Below, piece by piece: positions 42,786 to 51,218 of a stretch of DNA of 64,000 nucleotides (positions are counted from its first letter, which is position 1; every line of letters begins with the position of its first letter). The notes under the pieces are model-generated. The model was given only the letters and a program-made list of their open reading frames with translations. It was not told the origin of the DNA and made no database searches. The translations under genes were made by a program, and so were the position numbers. Source of the DNA: Methanomicrobiales archaeon HGW-Methanomicrobiales-2 (GTDB lineage Archaea; Halobacteriota; Methanomicrobia; Methanomicrobiales; Methanoculleaceae); NCBI GenBank assembly GCA_002839645.1, contig PGYL01000001.1, forward strand, positions 40,710-104,709, in the 5' to 3' direction.

Positions 42786-44203
42786 CAGAGACAGCACCCA
42801 TTGAGCCGGCAGCATCTAATGAGATATCCTCGATATTCGATGTAAGGAGTATCGCGGATATCTACTCTGAAGTACGAGACCTGTATTTAAGCGACCACAG
42901 GCCCTGGATTGTGGGCTACAGCGGAGGTAAGGACTCGACCACAGTGGTTCAGATTATCTGGAACGCGCTCAAAGGACTCTCCCCCGAGCAACGGACGAAA
43001 CCAGTACATGTAATCTCTTCCGATACTCTCGTCGAAACGCCTGTCATCATCGATACCATCAACGGAAACCTCGCCCTTATTAATAAAGCCGCTCAGGAGC
43101 AAGGGTTGCCGATTCAAGCTGTAAAACTCTACCCCCAGATAAAGAACTCGTTTTGGGTTCTCCTGATCGGCAAAGGCTATCCGACCCCCTCAAAGTCATT
43201 CCGCTGGTGTACTGATCGATTGAAGATCAAAACATCTGACACTTTTATTCTGGACAAAGTATCGGAACACGGCGAAGTTATTCTTGTGCTCGGCGTGAGA
43301 AAGTCCGAGAGTTCTGCTCGGGCACAGCTCATGAATTCGTATAAGATCGAAGGAAGTTTACTCTCCCGCCACTCAAAGTTCGCTCAGTCATTTGTATACA
43401 CTCCCATCGAGGACTTCTCAAAAGATGACGTGTGGACCTATCTGCTCCAGAATCCCTCCCCTTGGGGTGGGAGCAATCGGGATCTCCTAGCACTGTACAA
43501 AAGTGCGGATTCAGGTGAGTGCCCCGTCGTCGTCGATGAGTACTCCCCACCCTGTGGCAACAGTCGGTTCGGCTGCTGGGTCTGCACGGTCGTCACCAAA
43601 GATAAGGCCATCATGGGTCTCATTGATAACGGGGAAGAGTGGCTCGAACCACTCCTGAAATACAGGGATATGCTCGCTGAGACCCAAAATAAAGAGAAGA
43701 AACCCATTTACCGCGACTATAAGCGTATGAATGGAAAAATTAAGTATAAGCGGGACGGAAGCGGAGAACTCATCCGGGGACCGTATAAGTTTGAATATTC
43801 TAAACAGTTTTTGAGGGAACTCCTAGAGACGCAAAGAGAGGTCCAGAAGATCGGTCCGGATCCCAACCTTCAACTGATTCTACCTGAGGAATTGCACGAA
43901 ATCCGCCGAATTTGGCGCCAAGAAAAAGGCGACTGGGAAGATTCAGTCCCGAAGATTTACCGGGAAGTGATGGGAACAGATCTTGATTGGATTCAAGATG
44001 ATCGAGGGATGTTTTCTGGTGAGGAAGGTAACCTCCTGGAAGTGACCTGCCAGAAGCACGATATCCCCGTTCAGTTGGTGGCGAAACTGCTTGACATCGA
44101 GCGGCAGGTACAGGGAATGAAACGTCGCGCCGCAGTTTACTCCAGAATCGAAGATGTGCTCGGTGAAGAGTGGCGCACGGAAGAGGAGATCACCAAAGAG
44201 TAA
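42782..44203 (+). CDS. dndC: DNA sulfur-modification protein DndC
   Basis: A 473-residue PAPS-reductase-like ATP pyrophosphatase. The P-loop is SGGKDS at 47-52. Iron-sulfur ligands are likely Cys143 (in RWCTDRLK) and Cys258, Cys265 and Cys268 (CGNSRFGCWVC), matching the [4Fe-4S] cluster of characterised DndC. It is thought to activate the DNA backbone with ATP and take sulfur from the cysteine desulfurase DndA. Start and stop coordinates place it tightly between dndB and dndD. No residues seem to be missing. Confidence 0.95.
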   Translation: MTETAPIEPAASNEISSIFDVRSIADIYSEVRDLYLSDHRPWIVGYSGGKDSTTVVQIIWNALKGLSPEQRTKPVHVISSDTLVETPVIIDTINGNLALINKAAQEQGLPIQAVKLYPQIKNSFWVLLIGKGYPTPSKSFRWCTDRLKIKTSDTFILDKVSEHGEVILVLGVRKSESSARAQLMNSYKIEGSLLSRHSKFAQSFVYTPIEDFSKDDVWTYLLQNPSPWGGSNRDLLALYKSADSGECPVVVDEYSPPCGNSRFGCWVCTVVTKDKAIMGLIDNGEEWLEPLLKYRDMLAETQNKEKKPIYRDYKRMNGKIKYKRDGSGELIRGPYKFEYSKQFLRELLETQREVQKIGPDPNLQLILPEELHEIRRIWRQEKGDWEDSVPKIYREVMGTDLDWIQDDRGMFSGEEGNLLEVTCQKHDIPVQLVAKLLDIERQVQGMKRRAAVYSRIEDVLGEEWRTEEEITKE

Positions 44204-44231
44204 CAATGGTGAAGGGAAACGGAGAATTATC

Positions 44232-46286
44232 TTGCTTATCACTAAACTGACACTCGAAAACTTCGGCCTCTTCCGGGGAACGCAGGTCTTCGATCTTCGC
44301 CCAGAATATGCAGACGGCTGTAATAAACCTGTTATCTTAATCGGTGGAAAAAACGGGGCTGGAAAGACAACCCTGTTTGAAGCAATTCGTCTCTGCTTGT
44401 ATGGACCAAACCTCGGAGAGTACCGATTCCGGAAGAAGGGAGAGTACGAGAATTATGTCTCCGGGCACTTCCACCTCATTGCAGGCTCGCCCCTCCATGT
44501 CAGCAGAGCTGCGGTGGAGATCGAGTTCGAACACTCACACCTCGGCGTCGTCGACACGTACACTGTCAAACGGTCATGGCATCGGGGTAAGACTGGAGTT
44601 AAGGAGACACTATTTGTCGCGAAGAATAATGAGGAGATTCAAGACTTAGATGCCCAACAATGGCAGGAATTCGTCAACGAACTGATCCCCCCTGGGATCT
44701 CCCGTCTGTTCTTCTTTGATGGTGAGAAGATCCAGAGTCTGGCACAGGACGATGACACAAACATTCAACTCAAGGACGCGTTTAAGTCACTCCTGGGACT
44801 CCGTATTGTCGATCAGCTCCGTACTGACCTGGGGATATTTGTTTCCAGACATGTCAAGAACTCCAAGGAATCAGACATTAATGAACAAATGTCAGGGATC
44901 GCAGCAGAGATCGAGCGGCTCGAAGAAGAGCATTCGATAAAACTCCAGGAACGGGCACAGAAACAGAGTTACTGTGACCAGACGCTCGGTAAGATCGAGC
45001 GATTAGAGTTGAAACTGTCAAGTGAAGGTGGCAGTTTCGCCAGCAAGCGGAGTGAATTGAAGGCACGAAAAATCCAGCTCGACCATGAGATTGAAGCAGA
45101 ACGTAACCATATCCGTGAGTTATGCTCATCCATTCTCCCCTTCGCGTTGACGCCAAAGTATTGTCTACGACTGAAAGAGAGAATTGCCGAGGAAGAACAG
45201 CACCGCCAGTGGGAGAACACGAATGTGGTCACCAGCGAAAAGATTGTGGAAATCGAGAACGCCATCGGATCAAGTGAGTTCTGGGAGACTGCCACACTAA
45301 CTTCCGACCAGAAACATCAGATTGTTGATAAGTTCTCTACCCTCATGCGAAAGGCCTTCACTCCTTCCCCGCGGTTCAGCAACTATGTTCCCGTGCACAA
45401 CTTTTCACCGATTGAGCAGCAGAAGATCTTTGCATGGATGAATGAGGCATTAGAGGTCATACCTGCCCGGTTGAGAGGTTATAGCAGTAGACTCGAAATG
45501 CTCGTCGGCGAGCGGCGAAGTATCGAGCAAGCAGTTAATCGTGCTCCTGAAGACGACCTGCTCTCGCCGATGATCGAAGAGCTCAATGAATTGAATCAAG
45601 AAATTGGCCAGTATGGGGAACAGTTAAAGCAGCTGGATGAAGAACTCCACCAGATTAAGTGGAAACTTCAGGAGTGCGAGAGGAAGAGGGAGAGCCAACT
45701 GGACAATTTGAGATCGCTCAAAGACCTGTCGACACAGTTAACTCTTGCGACCAGAGTGCAGGCGGCATTGAAAGAGTATAGCAGTGATCTTCAAACAGCA
45801 AAGTTATCCGAGTTTCGTCAAGTCTTCCTGGAGTGTCTCAACCGGCTGCTTCGGAAAGATGAATTTATCCAGGACATCGAGATTGATCCGGACGATTTTT
45901 CGATCCTTCTCTACACTAAACACAATACTCCTATCCACAGGAACAAATTGTCTGAGGGAGAGAAGCAGATCTATGCCGTGTCCATGCTCTGGGCTCTGAC
46001 TATCTGCTCCGGTCGTCCACTCCCCTTCATCATCGATACGCCACTCGGCAGGCTGGACAGTGAGCATAGAGAACGGATTGTCAACGAGTTTTTCCCGAAT
46101 GCAAGCCATCAGATGGTAATTCTATCTACGGACACCGAGATAGATCAGGTTTATTTCCAGGATTTGATGCCTTATGTGGCCAAGACCTACAGTCTTGAGT
46201 TTGACGAGAAGGAGAACGCGACGAAGATTGTTCCTGGATACTTCTGGACTCACGATAACAGAATGGAGATGACCGATGGCATTTAA
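44232..46286 (+). CDS. dndD: DNA sulfur-modification ATPase DndD
   Basis: A 684-residue SMC/RecN-like ATPase. Walker A GGKNGAGKT is at about 38-46, the coiled-coil arms occupy about 230-560, the ABC signature is LSEGEKQIYAVS, and Walker B is PFIIDTPLGRLDSEHRE. DndD is thought to use ATP to change DNA structure or nick it during sulfur insertion. I choose the TTG at 44232 (protein start LLITKLTLENF read from Met) because GGAG lies about nine bases upstream and the family begins this way; the frame upstream overlaps dndC. Its end overlaps dndE by 11 bases. Confidence 0.93.
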   Translation: MLITKLTLENFGLFRGTQVFDLRPEYADGCNKPVILIGGKNGAGKTTLFEAIRLCLYGPNLGEYRFRKKGEYENYVSGHFHLIAGSPLHVSRAAVEIEFEHSHLGVVDTYTVKRSWHRGKTGVKETLFVAKNNEEIQDLDAQQWQEFVNELIPPGISRLFFFDGEKIQSLAQDDDTNIQLKDAFKSLLGLRIVDQLRTDLGIFVSRHVKNSKESDINEQMSGIAAEIERLEEEHSIKLQERAQKQSYCDQTLGKIERLELKLSSEGGSFASKRSELKARKIQLDHEIEAERNHIRELCSSILPFALTPKYCLRLKERIAEEEQHRQWENTNVVTSEKIVEIENAIGSSEFWETATLTSDQKHQIVDKFSTLMRKAFTPSPRFSNYVPVHNFSPIEQQKIFAWMNEALEVIPARLRGYSSRLEMLVGERRSIEQAVNRAPEDDLLSPMIEELNELNQEIGQYGEQLKQLDEELHQIKWKLQECERKRESQLDNLRSLKDLSTQLTLATRVQAALKEYSSDLQTAKLSEFRQVFLECLNRLLRKDEFIQDIEIDPDDFSILLYTKHNTPIHRNKLSEGEKQIYAVSMLWALTICSGRPLPFIIDTPLGRLDSEHRERIVNEFFPNASHQMVILSTDTEIDQVYFQDLMPYVAKTYSLEFDEKENATKIVPGYFWTHDNRMEMTDGI

Positions 46287-46671
46287 CCGGGTGCGTATGA
46301 GCAAAGGTGCAACCTCTCGCTTGCAGATGCTGAAAGGCAAAACAGGGCTGACTCCGAACATTCTACTCAGGATTGCAGTCTGTTATTCCCTCAACGAACC
46401 GAGAATTCCGAATCCAGAGATGTACGACGAAGAGGGTCAGGAACTGAACCGATACACCTTGACGGGAGAGTGGGATAGTTTCTACATGGGACTACTCCGG
46501 GAGCGGTTGATTGCTGATGATCTCGACACGGAAAACGATCTGTTTCCCCAGTTTCGGGCACACCTGAACCGAGGCGTGTTCTCTATTTTCTCACGAATTA
46601 AGGACTTGAGCGATTTCCAGAGCCTGCTTCCCACGGAGAATGCCGTAAATCTACCTGCCGAGACAAAATAG
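46276..46671 (+). CDS. dndE: DNA sulfur-modification protein DndE
   Basis: A 131-residue DndE homologue, a small helical DNA-binding protein required for phosphorothioation and shown to prefer nicked DNA. Conserved features are the basic N-terminus (NRVRMSKGATSRLQMLKGKT), the middle NILLRIAVCYSL and the late FPQFRAHLNRGV. It overlaps the end of dndD, consistent with DndC-D-E complex assembly. Confidence 0.92.
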   Translation: MAFNRVRMSKGATSRLQMLKGKTGLTPNILLRIAVCYSLNEPRIPNPEMYDEEGQELNRYTLTGEWDSFYMGLLRERLIADDLDTENDLFPQFRAHLNRGVFSIFSRIKDLSDFQSLLPTENAVNLPAETK

Positions 46672-46681
46672 GCCGAAATAC

Positions 46682-47842
46682 ATGACGCTTAAACTACCTA
46701 TCTACATGGACCACCACGCCACGACCCCGGTGGACCCTCGTGTACTCGATGCCATGCTTCCCTACTTCTCCCAGGAGTTCGGTAACGCTTCAAGTATCGA
46801 TCACATCTATGGAGCACGAGCTCATCAAGCGGTTGAGAAAGCACGCGAACAGGTGGTTTCGATTCTTAATGCCCGGCCAGAGGAGATCATCTTCACCAGC
46901 GGTGCCACAGAATCGGACAATATTGCTCTCTTAGGCGTGGCGGAAAAGATGGCAGCAGAGGGCGACCACATCATCACCTGCGTGACCGAACATAAAGCGA
47001 TTCTCGATACGGCGAAGCATCTGGAAAAGATGGGTAAAACGGTAACATATCTTCCCGTAGACAGATACGGGCTGGTCGATCCGGGCGACGTCGAGAATGC
47101 CATCACCGACCGTACTATACTCATCTCCATTATGGCTGCCAATAACGAGATCGGAACCATTGCACCGCTAAAGGAGATTGGGAAGATTGCAAAGGCACAT
47201 GGAGTGCTGTTCCATACTGATGCAGCGCAGGCCGTTGGCCACATACCTATCGATGTAAAGGAGATGGGTATCGATCTGCTCTCGCTATCAGGGCACAAAA
47301 TATATGGACCCAAGGGGATTGGGGCTCTCTACATCAGGGGTGCGAACCCGAAGGGGAAGGTGTCACCCGTGATGTTCGGCGGAGGCCATGAACGAGGGAT
47401 CCGGTCGGGAACGTACAATGTGCCGGGGATTGTGGGGCTTGGCACGGCTCTCGAGATCGCCGAGAAAGAGATGGGCGCGGAGAATGCGAGGTTCAGAAAA
47501 TGGACCAAACAGATGCTTGAGGCATTTCAGGAGAACATAGAGGGAGTCACTCTCAATGGGCACCCGGAAAAGAGGCTTGCTCATAACCTTAACGTATGCT
47601 TCCCTGGAATTGAAAGTAAGGCTTTGATGCATCTCTTGCGAAATGATGTTGCAGTTTCAGCGGGGTCTGCATGTACCACGATTTCAGTGGAACCGTCACA
47701 TGTTCTTAGTGCCATTGGATTACAAGGGTATAAAATATTCTCTGTTATTCGATTTGGGCTAGGTCGATTCAACTCTGACGCCGATATCCAATACGTTATT
47801 GGCAAGGTAAATTCATGTGTGTATAAATTACACAAACTGTAA
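46682..47842 (+). CDS. dndA: Cysteine desulfurase DndA (IscS-like)
   Basis: A 386-residue PLP-dependent cysteine desulfurase that supplies sulfur to DndC. The PLP lysine is Lys206 in SGHKIYGPKG, and the catalytic cysteine is Cys331 in SAGSACTTISVEPSH. The N-terminal YMDHHATTPVDP is typical. Being the last gene of B-C-D-E-A differs from the common dndA-first divergent arrangement of many bacteria and agrees with the C-D-E-A order reported for archaeal systems. A general housekeeping IscS cannot be excluded by sequence alone, but position makes DndA the best call. Confidence 0.9.
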   Translation: MTLKLPIYMDHHATTPVDPRVLDAMLPYFSQEFGNASSIDHIYGARAHQAVEKAREQVVSILNARPEEIIFTSGATESDNIALLGVAEKMAAEGDHIITCVTEHKAILDTAKHLEKMGKTVTYLPVDRYGLVDPGDVENAITDRTILISIMAANNEIGTIAPLKEIGKIAKAHGVLFHTDAAQAVGHIPIDVKEMGIDLLSLSGHKIYGPKGIGALYIRGANPKGKVSPVMFGGGHERGIRSGTYNVPGIVGLGTALEIAEKEMGAENARFRKWTKQMLEAFQENIEGVTLNGHPEKRLAHNLNVCFPGIESKALMHLLRNDVAVSAGSACTTISVEPSHVLSAIGLQGYKIFSVIRFGLGRFNSDADIQYVIGKVNSCVYKLHKL

Positions 47843-48031
47843 TCTGAATAAGTTGAGATCTTTCATTATGCATGAGGTGGTCCTCCCATTTCCATGGGAA
47901 AACTCCTCCTCCCTACAAGTGTTTTAGGAGGCTTCAAAATCAGAGATATTGTACGAAATTAGGATGCTCCTTGTCGATTTCATCAACCCTATTAGAACCA
48001 CCTATATTAACATCAGACGTAACTACAATAG

Positions 48032-48637
48032 ATGATTGCCAAAGCAGCGATTCTTATTCAACAGTTGAATAACTTAATAACTGAAATCGAGTCTCAAGAG
48101 GATAGGGAACTCAACGAATTGAGGGGGCAACTTAATGCAGTTCATAAAGCCATGTCAATGCTCGATATGAGCGACCTGCCTATACCACAGGACCTCATCG
48201 AAACGCAGCAGAAACTACAATCAGAGATTACAAGTCATGACGATGCAGCAGTTGTTTTAGCATATTTAGCAAGCGAATTGAAGGATATTTTAGACCGAAC
48301 TCGGAGAGCAGAGAATGCAAGGTGCCCAGCGCAAGTAATATCGACAAGAGTGGTTCGAACAGGTACACGTATCAAAGGAGGCAATTTTGTCTCAAGAGAC
48401 ATCTTGAAGAGAACTTTAATCGAAGTCCTCAAAACACTTGGAGGCTCTGCAAGTAAAAAATGTGTCGAAAATGAAATGGAAAAGAGGCTTCGTGGAATAT
48501 TGACTGATGCTGATTATGAGCCCGTTGGAGACGGGACCGAACGTTGGAGAAAGAGCACGGAATGGATGAGGCTTCGTTTAGTTCATGAGGGCATATTGAA
48601 AGTTAACTCCCCACGAGGCATCTGGGAACTAAAATAA
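48032..48637 (+). CDS. Coiled-coil protein with Mrr-N-like winged helix, dnd-associated
   Basis: A 201-residue protein of two parts. Residues about 1-95 are helical, probably coiled coil (LIQQLNNLITEIESQEDREL). Residues about 125-201 resemble the N-terminal winged helix of Mrr-type restriction enzymes (VLKTLGGSASKKCVENEMEK, then WMRLRLVHEGILKVNSPRGI and a final WEL). There is no nuclease domain. It lies 190 bases after dndA on the same strand and converges on the minus-strand cassette, so it is probably the last gene of the dnd side. A role in DNA recognition or regulation is inferred. Confidence 0.6.
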   Translation: MIAKAAILIQQLNNLITEIESQEDRELNELRGQLNAVHKAMSMLDMSDLPIPQDLIETQQKLQSEITSHDDAAVVLAYLASELKDILDRTRRAENARCPAQVISTRVVRTGTRIKGGNFVSRDILKRTLIEVLKTLGGSASKKCVENEMEKRLRGILTDADYEPVGDGTERWRKSTEWMRLRLVHEGILKVNSPRGIWELK

Positions 48638-48647
48638 AATAGTTGGT

Positions 48648-49094
48648 CTATTTCATGTCCTCCTCTGAATTCTGAAGGATGTCCTTTAATTCGGCTTCGA
48701 GATATTTTGGATAGTCTGCCCCCCATTTATCCACATGTGACTGCAATATCTTTATTCCTCCTTCTACATAACGTTCTGCCTCTTTATAGAGTGAATTCTC
48801 GTCCTTCAAGCACAGTAGGTCGTTATTTTCGGCAAGGGTAATAGATAAAATGGCCCATTTTTGTCGTTCAGGCATATTTTGAACGGGGATATTAGCCTGC
48901 CTATCTTTTACATCGAATTTCTGGTTGCGGGACTTGCCTAAAGCCATGGCAAATATAAATAGATCCCTCTGGGTCTTCCCTGCAAATATCTTCCTGGATT
49001 CTTTGTCGATCCAAGATTCTTTTCCTTGGAACAATTCAGCATGCGCTTTGCCGTAAGCTAGATCCCTTGGTTCATTGAAATGCCTAACAGACAT
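48648..49094 (-). CDS. Small dnd-associated protein (148 aa)
   Basis: A 148-residue soluble helical protein, last gene of the five-gene minus-strand cassette; its start overlaps the end of the SMC ATPase gene. The core KTQRDLFIFAMALGKSRN and the helix WAILSITLAENNDLL give it a general likeness to the small family described as dnd system-associated protein 4, whose function is unknown; this is from memory of family style and needs an HMM match. It could be a subunit of the ATPase complex, in the way that DndE accompanies DndD. Confidence 0.55.
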   Translation of the reverse strand: MSVRHFNEPRDLAYGKAHAELFQGKESWIDKESRKIFAGKTQRDLFIFAMALGKSRNQKFDVKDRQANIPVQNMPERQKWAILSITLAENNDLLCLKDENSLYKEAERYVEGGIKILQSHVDKWGADYPKYLEAELKDILQNSEEDMK

Positions 49095-51021
49095 GTGATT
49101 TCACCTGTGAGGTAGTTTTTGACTCATCTTCCATAATCTCAAAGAAGTTCTCTGTCAACAGATATTCCTGTAAGTTTTGCTCGACGTTTGTATCATATTC
49201 GGTTGGAGTTACAAGTAAAGTTAACTGGGTTCCCGATAAAAACTTAGGTAACTCTGTGGTGATATATTCCCTGTGCTCGTCGTCGATCTTTCCCAGTGGA
49301 GTATCAATGATAACGGGTGCGTGGAATCCTGATATCGTCATCAACGCACTCATAAATGACAAGCCAAGGATCATATACTCTCCAGCAGAGAGATCATTAA
49401 TGGCATTGTAACCGTGTGAATGGATGATTTTTACATTAAACTCTTCGTCAATCAGTACATCCGTAAAAGCCGTTTTCTTTCGGATGAGAGTTAGGAAGTT
49501 TTCCTTAGTGCTCTTCTCCACCTGATTTCGAATCTTTGCCTTTACAACATACTCTGTATTCGCGAGTGTCGTGCGGGCATCCTGAACCAATTGAAGTTTA
49601 ATCCGGAGATGAGCATTCTTTTTATCTTTTGAGAGTTCTATCTTTTCTTGCTCCATTTTCTCTTCTAGTGTGGAGTTTAAAGTGCCGATCCCGGCCTTGC
49701 GCATTAACTGCTGCTGCTTATTACGATTAATTATGCTCGTCAACTGGTTCTGTCTTTCTTCGTAACGTCGAATTTCGTCGATATTATGACCTTTTATCTC
49801 TTCAGAAATATGCTCCAATCGCAACATCTTCCGGTCGAACTGATCCTTAAACAGATCAATTTTAATGTCCTCGATCGTTGTTTTTCCACTGATGCTGACC
49901 TCACTCAACTCGGATAGAACAAGTTTCTTACTGTATGCCTCAAGTTCTGATTTTGCATTGCCAATGAGTTCGTTCCCGCAGATACATCGACCACGCTCAA
50001 TTAACTCCCGAACAAATGTTTCTTTTATCTTTGGGGGTAGTTCACCTTTGTCAACTTTATACTGTATGAGTTGGTATGTGGTCCTGATTTCATCTTTGAG
50101 AAGAATAAATGGGGTAATATCTACAAGGTAGCCGTTCCTGTTAGTTTCTTCGTCTTGGAGGTGTGTCTTTAAGGTCTGTACATCCGTCTTCAGAGAGTCC
50201 CGTTCCCGCTGCAACGCGGCGACAGACGCATCGTTGTGTTGTCGTAGGTAATCTTCAACCTGTGCCAACTCACGGCTGTCCTTCTCAATTTCTTCGTGGA
50301 GATCGCGTAATGATGCATTTTCATCCTCGATTTTCCTTTGTAACGTCTCAATCTGGCGTTGTACTGCTTCGAGTTGAGGTGTTGTTGATTTTACGCTTTT
50401 TCGCAACTGTTTCTCGTATTTCAGTAGATTGTCAGTTGCCTTCATGATCAGATCTAACTGAGATACGTTGTCAATTGCCTCGGCAACCTCCTGAGGGCTG
50501 CTGAACTTGAAGAATTCTCTCAGTTGCTCACCATCGATAAAGAAGAAATTGCGGAGTGCTTCAGGTAGCAAGTTATTGATTAATTTCTGAGTCTCATCAC
50601 CTTCGACAATTTTATCCTGCCCACCAACAGGATGAATCACCGTCAGTTTTGGAGGATCGAGATACATTTTGCCAAACGCAGTCTTCCCGCCTTCAATGTA
50701 CCTTTTAATTGTCCATGGGCCAATGTCGGTCTCAATATTGACGAGTACTTCAGCATATGTACTCTGATTTGGTTTCAATGCTGCGAGTTCGGTCACATTT
50801 ATTATGGGCATGCCACCGGACTCTTGTGCTTTTGGGTCCTTATGAACTTCTATACCATAAAAGCACCAAGTAAGAGCATTGAGTATGTTAGACTTCCCAG
50901 CCCCATTCTTCCCTAGAATTACGGCAACATTTTTCTTCTTATTGAAGGAGAAATTGAGCGTTTGTGTGCCCTGAAACTGTCGATAGTTGGTTAATGTAAT
51001 AGATGAGATGGTAAACCTCAA
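49084..51021 (-). CDS. Second DndD-like SMC-type ATPase
   Basis: A 645-residue ATPase with the same architecture as DndD but distinct sequence. Walker A GKNGAGKS is at 37-44, followed by a FFFIDGEQL segment and long coiled coils (about 195-300 and 380-510). At the hinge is GRCICGNEL (Cys346 and Cys348), half of a Rad50-like zinc hook, suggesting dimerisation through zinc. The signature LSAGEYMILGLS and Walker B PVIIDTPLGKIDDEHRE closely echo DndD. It is likely the motor of the effector arm. Neighbour starts and stops overlap on both sides. Confidence 0.82.
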   Translation of the reverse strand: MRFTISSITLTNYRQFQGTQTLNFSFNKKKNVAVILGKNGAGKSNILNALTWCFYGIEVHKDPKAQESGGMPIINVTELAALKPNQSTYAEVLVNIETDIGPWTIKRYIEGGKTAFGKMYLDPPKLTVIHPVGGQDKIVEGDETQKLINNLLPEALRNFFFIDGEQLREFFKFSSPQEVAEAIDNVSQLDLIMKATDNLLKYEKQLRKSVKSTTPQLEAVQRQIETLQRKIEDENASLRDLHEEIEKDSRELAQVEDYLRQHNDASVAALQRERDSLKTDVQTLKTHLQDEETNRNGYLVDITPFILLKDEIRTTYQLIQYKVDKGELPPKIKETFVRELIERGRCICGNELIGNAKSELEAYSKKLVLSELSEVSISGKTTIEDIKIDLFKDQFDRKMLRLEHISEEIKGHNIDEIRRYEERQNQLTSIINRNKQQQLMRKAGIGTLNSTLEEKMEQEKIELSKDKKNAHLRIKLQLVQDARTTLANTEYVVKAKIRNQVEKSTKENFLTLIRKKTAFTDVLIDEEFNVKIIHSHGYNAINDLSAGEYMILGLSFMSALMTISGFHAPVIIDTPLGKIDDEHREYITTELPKFLSGTQLTLLVTPTEYDTNVEQNLQEYLLTENFFEIMEDESKTTSQVKSHVC

Positions 51022-51215
51022 TCTAACATCTCCCGCACGATTCTGTCTACCATTAACTCATATTGGCCAGAAATCTCGTTCCAAGAAACGTACCTGTTCC
51101 AGATATCGAGTTCATATTGTAATGACTCCAGAATTAATTGAACCACAGTTTCACTAGGAGAGTTTTCATGTATCGTTTCCATAATTAGTTGGTTAATTTC
51201 AAGACCGCTTGCCAT
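51018..51215 (-). CDS. 65-residue acidic protein inside the dnd effector cassette
   Basis: A 65-residue acidic, helical protein (NQLIMETIHENSPSETVVQL then a Trp-Asn-Arg-Tyr stretch and MVDRIVREMLD). Its stop overlaps the start of the SMC ATPase gene by four bases and it begins three bases after the helicase stop, so it is tightly embedded in the operon and most likely real. Small proteins of this size recur beside DNA-modification systems; the function is unknown. It may bridge helicase and ATPase. Confidence 0.6.
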   Translation of the reverse strand: MASGLEINQLIMETIHENSPSETVVQLILESLQYELDIWNRYVSWNEISGQYELMVDRIVREMLD

Positions 51216-51218
51216 TCT

